From NCBI RefSeq assembly GCF_002240565.1, contig NZ_MZMO01000001.1, positions 1,240,001 to 1,304,000 on the forward strand: a stretch of DNA of 64,000 nt, written 5' to 3'. The DNA is from Clavibacter michiganensis subsp. insidiosus (GTDB lineage Bacteria > Actinomycetota > Actinomycetes > Actinomycetales > Microbacteriaceae). Every line of letters starts with the position of its first letter. Positions within the stretch are counted from its first letter, which is position 1. The notes beneath the pieces are model-generated. The model saw nothing but the letters and a program-made list of their open reading frames with translations. It searched no databases and was not told where the DNA came from. Made by a program: the position numbers and the translations under genes. This document shows positions 54,188 to 64,000 of the stretch, one piece after another.

Positions 54188-54288
54188 CGCGCCGTTCTCC
54201 ACGCCGACCCGGGATCGCGGCGCGCCGACGGCGTGCACCGGCGCGGCGCGGATCCCCGGGTGCGGTCCCGGTCAGGGGCGGATGCGCG

Positions 54289-55575
54289 TCATCCGAGGAG
54301 GGAGCGCTCGAACCAGGCGTTGCGGAACTTGCCCGCGGGATCGAGGCGCTCCGCGAGGGCCAGGAAGTCGCCCGATCGCGGGTACAGCGGGGCGATGTCG
54401 GCCGCGGTCGCGGTGAAGACCTTGCCCCAGTGCGGGCGCGCGCCGAACGGCCGGATCGCCGCCTCGAGCTCGACGAGCACCGCCTCGACGGCCGCCTGGT
54501 CGCGCTTCCACGTGAAGTGCAGGCCGATGGTCGTCTGCCCGAACTGGGGGCTCAGCCACAGCCGGTCCTCGGCGACCGCGCGCAGCTCGCACACGAGGAG
54601 GATCGGGCGGATCCGGTCGCCCATGCCGCGCAGCGCCCGCACGGCCTCGACGGCCCGGTCGAGCGGCACGTGGAACTCCGACTGGATCTCCTCGCCGTCG
54701 CTCGGCGTGAAGCCCATCTTGAAGTGCGAGAGCCGGTCGGACCAGAGGCCCACGACCCCGAGCTGCGACGTGCTGTTGACGGGGTCGATGCCGAGGATGG
54801 GGTGGCGCTCCTCGGTGGCGGCGGGCGCCCCGAAGTAGTCGGCCACGACGACCTCGTCCTCGGGCTGGCCGTCGACGTCGAGCTGCACCCGGCTCTTCAG
54901 CCACACCTGGTCGGTGGCCTCGCCGAAGCGCGTGAAGACGCTGACGCTGTAGGCGCCGCCGAAGACGTCCTCGAGGTTCTCGTCGAACGCGTCCCAGGAG
55001 AGGCCCTCGAAGACGCGCTGGCGCACGAGGTAGGCCGGCTCGACGTCGAGGGTGACGCGCGTGACCACGCCGAGCGCGCCGAGGCCCACCACGACGCCGT
55101 CGAAGTCGTCGTCCCCGCGGCGGTACGTGACGGTCTCGCCGTCGGCCGTGATCATCTCGAGGGCCGCGACGGCCGTACCGAGGTTGCCGTTGCCGATGCC
55201 GGATCCGTGGGTCGCCGTCGCGATGGCGCCGCCGACCGAGATGTGCGGCAGCGACGCGAGGTTGTGGATCGCGAGGCCCTCCTCGCCGAGCAGCTCGGCG
55301 AGCTTCCCGTAGGCGAGGCCCGCGGAGAACGTGACGGTGCTGGCGTCGCGGTCGATCACGAGGTCGGCCGGCAGCTCGGCGAGCGAGACCAGCACCTCCG
55401 AGTCGGCGATGTCGTTGAACGAGTGGCGGGATCCGAGGACCCGGATCCGGGGAGCGTCGCGGACGATGTCCCGCAGCTCCTCGACGCTCGTCGGCGTGCG
55501 GACCTCGTCCGCCTTGTACGCGTAGTTGCCGGCCCAGTTGGTGCCCGCCGTGCCCTGCTCGATGGTGTCGGTCAT
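54289..55575 (-). CDS. Alditol/xylitol oxidase-like flavoprotein
   Basis: 428 aa, VAO-family FAD enzyme close to Streptomyces AldO in length (418 aa) and motifs. NWAGNYAYKADEVRTP opens the chain; RIRVLGSRHSFNDIADS holds the His that binds FAD covalently in AldO (about residue 48); LPHISVGGAIATATHGSGIGNGNL follows in the FAD domain; and the C-terminus has FGARPHWGKVFTATAADIAPLYPR with the HWGK active-site motif. AldO oxidises xylitol, sorbitol and similar polyols with O2, giving H2O2. D-arabinono-1,4-lactone oxidase is the alternative. ATG with GAGGAGG at 5 nt. It lies downstream of lacZ past a hairpin. Confidence 0.87.
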   Translation of the reverse strand: MTDTIEQGTAGTNWAGNYAYKADEVRTPTSVEELRDIVRDAPRIRVLGSRHSFNDIADSEVLVSLAELPADLVIDRDASTVTFSAGLAYGKLAELLGEEGLAIHNLASLPHISVGGAIATATHGSGIGNGNLGTAVAALEMITADGETVTYRRGDDDFDGVVVGLGALGVVTRVTLDVEPAYLVRQRVFEGLSWDAFDENLEDVFGGAYSVSVFTRFGEATDQVWLKSRVQLDVDGQPEDEVVVADYFGAPAATEERHPILGIDPVNSTSQLGVVGLWSDRLSHFKMGFTPSDGEEIQSEFHVPLDRAVEAVRALRGMGDRIRPILLVCELRAVAEDRLWLSPQFGQTTIGLHFTWKRDQAAVEAVLVELEAAIRPFGARPHWGKVFTATAADIAPLYPRSGDFLALAERLDPAGKFRNAWFERSLLG

Positions 55576-55647
55576 GCGTCCTCCTCGCGCCCGCCATCGG
55601 ACGCCGTCGTCTCCAGCTTGCTCGCCCTCCGGGGGGAAGGTCGCGCG

Positions 55648-55673
55648 CCGGGCCGCCCGGATGGGCGGCCCGG
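55648..55673 (-). terminator. Hairpin after lacZ
   Basis: Perfect 11-bp stem CCGGGCCGCCC / GGGCGGCCCGG with a 4-nt loop, 12 nt after the lacZ stop. Confidence 0.7.
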
Positions 55674-55685
55674 TCCCGTTCCGCG

Positions 55686-59855
<4,170 letters not shown>

Positions 59856-59859
<4 letters not shown>

Positions 59860-60872
59860 GCGCGCGCCTTCTTCTTCTTCCGGGCAGCGGCTTCCCGCTC
59901 CTCCTTGGGCTTCCTGTTGGTGAAGGCCAGGAACACGAACGACAGGACGAACGCGGCGAGGGCGATGATGACCGCCTGCGCCGCGGCGACGCCGTAGTCG
60001 TTGTACGCGAAGGTCGTCGTGTACGCCGACAGGTTCGGCGTGTACTGCGAGTCGATCGCGGGCGCCGAGACGGCGAGCACCTGCGGCTCCGCGAACAGCT
60101 GCAGCGTCCCGATGATCGAGAACACGGTCGCGAGCACGAGCGCCGGCCGGATCAGCGGCAGCTGGATCGAGAGCGCCGTGCGCCACGCGCCCGCGCCGTC
60201 GATGCGCGCGGCCTCGTAGACGTCCCCGGGGATCGACTTCAGCTGGGCGATGATGATGAGCATGTTGTAGCCCGTGTATGTCCAGGTCACGATGTTCGCG
60301 ATGGACCAGAGCACGGTGCCGGCGCCGAGGAAGTCGAGTTGCACCCCGAACATCTCGCCGATGTCGATGATGGGCGACAGCCCCGGGATGTAGAGGAAGC
60401 CCCAGAGGATCGTCGCGATGACGCCCGGCACGCCGTACGGCATGAAGTAGGCCGCCCGGAAGAACTGGGGCCACTTCGCCGACGCCGACTCGAGCAGGAG
60501 CGCGAGGATCGTGCAGAGGATGATCATCACCGGCACCTGCACGATGCCGAACAGCAGCACCCGGCCGATGGACGCCGTGAACGCGTCGTTGGCGAGCGCC
60601 AGCGCGTAGTTCTCGAACCCGGCGAAGACGGTGGTCACCCCCTGCTCGCCGAACAGGCCCTCGCGCCGCACGGTCGTGAACGACTGGAACACCGCGTAGA
60701 CGATGGGGAGCACGAAGGTCAGCAGGAAGACCGCGAGGAAGGGCGCGAGCAGCACCCAGGGCGCGATGGTCTGCGACTTCTTCAGCTGGCCCTTCGTCAC
60801 GCCCGAGCGCGGCGTGCGGACGGGGCGCGTGGCGGCGCGCTCGCCGCTGGCCGGGCGGGTGTCGACGCTCAT
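59856..60872 (-). CDS. ABC sugar transporter permease (MalF type)
   Basis: 338 aa. Six membrane helices, first APWVLLAPFLAVFLLTFVLPIVYAVFQSF, with the external loop after it and the EAA loop YEAARIDGAGAWRTALSIQLPLIRPAL (about residues 228-255). The C-terminus ends in a lysine-rich stretch. The ATG overlaps the stop of the binding-protein gene and its own stop overlaps the next permease start, both as ATGA, so all three are translated as a unit. Confidence 0.92.
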
Positions 60873-62224
60873 GCGGACGCCGCCTCGACGGAGAGCCCCT
60901 TGTTGCGGAAGGCCTCGATCACGGCCTCCTGCGCGAGGGGCAGGGACTCGACGAGGGTCTGGCCGCTCGTGAGCTTGCGGCGGAACTCGTCCTGGAGGGT
61001 GTTGAGCGTGAACTGCGTGAGCGGGCACCAGGTCCAGTCGAGGTTCTGCTCCTTCGCCGCGGGGACGAACACCTCCTCGTTGTAGTTCTGCCCGCTGAAG
61101 AACTCGCTCGGCTGCTGGCGCGGCGCCCCGATGTAGTCGGGCGACGGCGACCAGCCGATGCCCGAGTTCGCGATCATCGCGTCGATGCCCTCGGGCGAGG
61201 TCGTCATCCACGTCATGAACTTCAGCGCCTCAGCGGGGTGCTTGCTGTTCGCGAGCACGGCCGCGGTGGATCCGCCGAGGTAGCTGGATCCGTACGCCCC
61301 GTCGAACGACCACGTCTGCATGGGCGCGACCCTCCACTTGCCCTCGGCGCCGGAGACCGACTGGATGAGGGCGTCGCCCCAGCTCGCGCTCGTGCAGCCG
61401 AAGATCTTCGCGTCGGCGGCGGCCGCGTACCAGGGCGGCGAGAACGCCGTGAAGGAGGTGTTGACCACGTCGTCGTCGATCGCCCTGTCGAAGAACGCGG
61501 CGACCTCCATCGTGCGCTCGTCGAGCATGTCGACGACCCAGCGCTCGCCGTCGATGCGGAACCAGTTGGCTCCGGCCTGCGTGGCGTAGGAGGTGAAGAC
61601 GCTCGCGTCGGAGACGGGGAAGCAGTCGAGGTAGTTGCCGGCGCCGGTCGTGCGGACCTCGGCGCTGAGCGCGGCCCAGTCGTCCCAGGTCGCGGGCGGC
61701 TGGCCGCCCACCTGGTCGAGGAGCGCGGTCTGGTAGTAGAAGGCGAGGGGCCCCGAGTCCTGCGGGATCCCGAACACGCCGTCCTGGAAGCTGACCTGCT
61801 TCCACAGCGCCTCGTCGTACCTGTCCTCGTACTCCTCCACCCCGTAGCGGGAGAGGTCGACGAGCCCGTTGGCGAGGAGGAACTCGGGCAGCTGCCGGAG
61901 CTCGACCTGGCCGATGTCGGGGCCGCCGCCGGCCGTGATGGCCGAGTACATCTTGTTGTAGCCGCCCTGGTTGCCGCCGGGGATCCAGACGGCCTCGACC
62001 TGGATGTCCGGGTTCTGCGCGTTCCAGACGTCCGCGACCTTCTGCAGGTCCTTGAGCCAGGCCCAGTACGTGAGCGTGACCTTCTCGCCGGCCTTCGCCG
62101 CTGGGATGACCGGATCGGAGTTGACCAGCCTCCCGCCCGGCGCCGAGCACGACGCGAGGGCCAACGTGCCCGCGGCGGCGGCCCCCACCCCCAGTGCCTG
62201 TCTCCTGCTGATCGAATGCGTCAT
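60869..62224 (-). CDS. ABC sugar-binding lipoprotein
   Basis: 451 aa. The signal peptide has an RRQ pair (SISRRQALGVGAAAAGTLAL) and ends in the lipobox LASC, so the mature protein is tethered by a lipidated Cys at about residue 26. The rest is a CUT1-type solute-binding protein: VTLTYWAWLKDLQKVADVWNAQNPDIQVEAVW, GPDIGQVELRQLPEFLLANGLVDLS, and TAFSPPWYAAAADAKIFGCTSASWGD. ATG with GGAGGG at 6 nt. Beta-galactosides or related oligosaccharides are the likely ligands, judged only from the lacZ neighbour. A TAGAGT hexamer and a direct repeat lie upstream. Confidence 0.93.
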   Translation of the reverse strand: MTHSISRRQALGVGAAAAGTLALASCSAPGGRLVNSDPVIPAAKAGEKVTLTYWAWLKDLQKVADVWNAQNPDIQVEAVWIPGGNQGGYNKMYSAITAGGGPDIGQVELRQLPEFLLANGLVDLSRYGVEEYEDRYDEALWKQVSFQDGVFGIPQDSGPLAFYYQTALLDQVGGQPPATWDDWAALSAEVRTTGAGNYLDCFPVSDASVFTSYATQAGANWFRIDGERWVVDMLDERTMEVAAFFDRAIDDDVVNTSFTAFSPPWYAAAADAKIFGCTSASWGDALIQSVSGAEGKWRVAPMQTWSFDGAYGSSYLGGSTAAVLANSKHPAEALKFMTWMTTSPEGIDAMIANSGIGWSPSPDYIGAPRQQPSEFFSGQNYNEEVFVPAAKEQNLDWTWCPLTQFTLNTLQDEFRRKLTSGQTLVESLPLAQEAVIEAFRNKGLSVEAASA

Positions 62225-62273
62225 CGCATCCCTCCCGTCGTCGTCGATGGCAGATGGGCCGGAGCCCACGATC

Positions 62274-62279
62274 ACTCTA
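62274..62279 (-). promoter_or_regulatory. -10 element of the sugar transporter operon
   Basis: TAGAGT on the minus strand, about 50 nt before the binding-protein ATG. Just upstream (62291-62307) the minus strand reads AGGTTAGGAATAGGTTT, two AGGTT words 11 bp apart, a candidate regulator site. Confidence 0.4.
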
Positions 62280-62343
62280 AGCGCGCGACGAAACCTATTC
62301 CTAACCTGTGGTCGGGATTCCTGGGAGGCCGGCGGGAGGCGCC

Positions 62344-62604
62344 TCAGCGGCGCGCGCCCCGGTTCCGCACGGCCCACTCGAGGGCGTGCATCGCTTGATC
62401 CTTCGTGAGGCGCGTCTCGAGTCCGCAGTGCGGGCACTCGATGCGGTAGGTCGAGCGCAGCGGGACCAGCGGCACGAAGAAGACCGTGAAGCGGAGGGTG
62501 CGGTGGAGCACGCGCTGGGCGCTCGTCACGCCGCAGCGGAGGCACGCGAAGGTCACGATGACGACGAGGGTGTCGCGGGCCCGGGTGCCGAACAGGAGGA
62601 TCAC
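62344..62604 (-). CDS. Zinc-ribbon small protein
   Basis: 86 aa. Two Cys pairs form a zinc-ribbon: CLRCG at residues 21-25 and CPHCG at about 57-61, separated by a hydrophobic stretch (LRFTVFFVPLVPL). This layout matches the zinc-ribbon family 15 type proteins of unknown role in actinobacteria. GTG start at 62604, 6 nt after a minus-strand TAGCCT, so probably leaderless. Divergent from the NfeD-flotillin pair. Confidence 0.78.
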   Translation of the reverse strand: MILLFGTRARDTLVVIVTFACLRCGVTSAQRVLHRTLRFTVFFVPLVPLRSTYRIECPHCGLETRLTKDQAMHALEWAVRNRGARR

Positions 62605-62610
62605 CTCCCG

Positions 62611-62616
62611 AGGCTA
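62611..62616 (-). promoter_or_regulatory. -10 element of the zinc-ribbon gene
   Basis: TAGCCT on the minus strand, 6 nt before the GTG at 62604. Confidence 0.5.
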
Positions 62617-62787
62617 CGCGCGGCGCGCGGAGCATGGGCCGTGGAGCGGCCCCCGGACGAGGAGGCGACGCCGGATGGATCACCCGGTACGTTCGGAGGA
62701 CACGCATCCAGCAGATCGGCCCCGCATGACCCCGCACCACGTCGGCGCGCACGTCACCCCGGCGGCGGCCTGCCCGGAAGCCGCGGC

Positions 62788-63276
62788 GTGATCGTCTTCG
62801 TGGTCGTGGGCGCCGTCGGCCTCCTGCTCCTTCTCTCCAGCATCGTGCTCGGCGACCTGCTCGACGCCATCGGCGGCGGCGACGGCCTCGTCTCCGGCGT
62901 CGCGCTCGGCGCGGCCCTCGCCATCTACGGCGTCGGCGGCGTGCTCGCCGACCAGGCCGGCATCGGATCCGGCGGGGCCATCGCGATCGCCGTCGCCCTC
63001 GCGCTCGTCGCCCTCGTCGTGGTGCAGCTCACCGTCCGCTTCGTCGCGAAGCAGGAGAGCGGAGGCTCGTACTCGCCCGTCGGGATGGTCGGCGTCGTCA
63101 CGTCGCCCACCTCGGCCACGGGCGGCGAGGTGCGGCTCGAGCACATCCGCGAGCTGGAGCGGCGGCTCGCCATGAGCGCCGAGCCGCTCGCCGTCGGCAC
63201 CCGCATCCGCGTCGTCTCGGAGGACGGATTCCGCGTGCACGTGGAGCCCGACGCCGACGCGGACCCCCTCACCTAG
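62788..63276 (+). CDS. NfeD-like membrane protein
   Basis: 162 aa. Three membrane helices fill the first 90 residues (VFVVVGAVGLLLLLSSIVLG; VSGVALGAALAIYGVGGVLA; AIAIAVALALVALVVVQLTV). They are followed by a soluble OB-fold of the NfeD type (YSPVGMVGVVTSPTSATGGEV to TRIRVVSEDGFRVHVEP), which works with flotillin-type SPFH proteins at membrane microdomains. The flotillin gene follows 31 nt later, the standard pairing. GTG start overlaps the stop of a possible 21-codon leader frame (62726-62791) as GTGA; a TACGTT hexamer is at 62688-62693. Confidence 0.82.
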   Translation: MIVFVVVGAVGLLLLLSSIVLGDLLDAIGGGDGLVSGVALGAALAIYGVGGVLADQAGIGSGGAIAIAVALALVALVVVQLTVRFVAKQESGGSYSPVGMVGVVTSPTSATGGEVRLEHIRELERRLAMSAEPLAVGTRIRVVSEDGFRVHVEPDADADPLT

Positions 63277-63307
63277 CAGCACCCGTCCCAACGAGAGGAA
63301 CCATCCC

Positions 63308-64000
63308 GTGGACCTGATATCCGGCGGCACCACAGCGATCGCCGTCATCGTCGTCATCGTCATACTCGTGGCGCTGGTGGCGTTCATCGCCTCCCGCGTC
63401 CGCCGCGTCCCGCCGAACCAGGCGCTCGTCATCGTCGGCCGCAACGCCGAGAAGAGCGAGGGCGGCGCCGGCTTCTCCAGCCCGCAGAAGGTCATCATCG
63501 GCGGCCGGACCTTCATCTGGCCGATCTTCCAGGAGGGCTTCACGCTCTCCCTGGAGCAGTACCAGACGAGCGTCACGGCCGAGGCGCGCGACGCCAACTT
63601 CATCAAAACCGCGGTCGTCGCGCCCGTCAACTTCAAGGTGACGGGCACCGAGGACGGCGTGCGCCGCGCCGTGCAGCGCTACCTCCTCCAGCAGGACGCC
63701 CTGCCGGAGATCGTGCGCCAGTCGCTCGAGGGCGCGATCCGCGGCCTCATCGGCGACCGTCCCGTCGACGAGCTCGTGAAGAGCTTCTCCGTCGTGGCGC
63801 AGGAGGCCGTGAACCAGACGAAGAACGACCTCGCGGAGCTGGGCCTCCAGATCGAGACGCTCAACGTCCGCGAGATCACGACCCCCGGAAGCTCCTACCT
63901 CGACGACCGGGCCCGCTCGAACGCCGCGCGCGCCCGCCAGGTGGCCGAGGTCGCGGAGGCCGAGAACAAGCGGATCTCCGCGCTCGCCGCGATCGAGAAC
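63308..64000 (+). CDS. Flotillin/SPFH-domain protein (partial, runs off the window)
   Basis: First 231 residues; the window ends inside the frame. An N-terminal membrane helix (TAIAVIVVIVILVALVAFIASRVRRVP, residues about 9-35) is followed by the SPFH/PHB domain: NQALVIVGRNAEKSEGG, TFIWPIFQEGFTLSLEQYQTSV, and VRQSLEGAIRGLIGDRPVDEL. The start of the Ala/Glu-rich coiled coil (ARQVAEVAEAENKRISALAAIEN) is at the cut. It scaffolds membrane microdomains. GTG start with GAGAGGAA about 7 nt upstream. Paired with the NfeD-like gene. Confidence 0.92.
   Translation, partial: MDLISGGTTAIAVIVVIVILVALVAFIASRVRRVPPNQALVIVGRNAEKSEGGAGFSSPQKVIIGGRTFIWPIFQEGFTLSLEQYQTSVTAEARDANFIKTAVVAPVNFKVTGTEDGVRRAVQRYLLQQDALPEIVRQSLEGAIRGLIGDRPVDELVKSFSVVAQEAVNQTKNDLAELGLQIETLNVREITTPGSSYLDDRARSNAARARQVAEVAEAENKRISALAAIEN

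Noticed and set aside
62726..62791. 21-codon leader peptide ahead of the NfeD-like gene
   Set aside because: The GTGA overlap is suggestive, but there is no ribosome site or conserved feature; not enough to call a gene.

Overview
The window is very GC-rich chromosomal DNA with tightly packed, mostly short-leadered genes. Its gene content (PknB-type kinase, mycoredoxin, maltokinase-like kinase, ThiE-ThiD-TenA fusion, the order nusA-ylxR-infB-rbfA, DUF6804-like protein) fits a high-GC actinobacterium, most likely Microbacteriaceae. A Clavibacter/Rathayibacter-like genus is a guess from codon style and gene order. I saw no rRNA, tRNA, CRISPR array, insertion sequence or prophage.

Layout. 0.1-9 kb: a Ser/Thr kinase facing a site-2 protease (rseP-like), then ispG, then a complete long-chain olefin cluster (oleA, fused oleBC, oleD) placed between ispG and proS. 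9-21 kb: the translation/transcription block proS, nusA, ylxR, infB, rbfA, truB and ribF, interrupted by mutY, a degenerate kinase-like gene and panE. 21-39 kb: metabolic and surface genes: a DinB/maleylpyruvate-isomerase-like protein, a CynX-type transporter, a ROK sugar kinase, an SRPBCC protein, an SDR-DUF2867 protein, an SGNH hydrolase, a tetR gene broken by a 14-bp tandem duplication, an S9 peptidase, a DUF1684 protein, pyruvate oxidase, an S41-like protein, an alcohol dehydrogenase, an alpha/beta-hydrolase that has lost its catalytic residues, and a glutathionyl-hydroquinone-reductase-type enzyme. 39-43.4 kb: a SNF2 helicase whose 3' end and terminator are duplicated about 1.35 kb further on. 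The two copies bracket a lower-GC cassette coding for a secreted protein and a two-helix membrane protein. 43-49 kb: an MFS transporter, a cupin protein, and a TPP-riboswitch-controlled thiamine salvage operon (thiM plus a ThiE-ThiD-TenA fusion). 49-54 kb: oligopeptidase B, a second secreted-protein/membrane-protein pair in which the secreted gene carries an in-frame amber stop, a maltokinase-like kinase and a mycoredoxin. 54-62 kb: a sugar locus with a lipoprotein binding protein, two permeases (no ATPase here), a GH2 beta-galactosidase and an alditol-oxidase-like flavoenzyme. 62-64 kb: a zinc-ribbon protein, an NfeD-like protein and the start of a flotillin.

Two window-wide patterns stand out. 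Many genes have a TANNNT hexamer 6-8 nt before the start codon, the signature of leaderless transcripts, and I used it to choose starts. The hexanucleotide GGATCC is visibly over-represented in the host-like genes. I did not see it in the unique part of the helicase-associated cassette or in the interrupted secreted-protein locus, which supports a foreign origin for those two. Neighbouring genes in the same direction often overlap as ATGA or GTGA, implying translational coupling.
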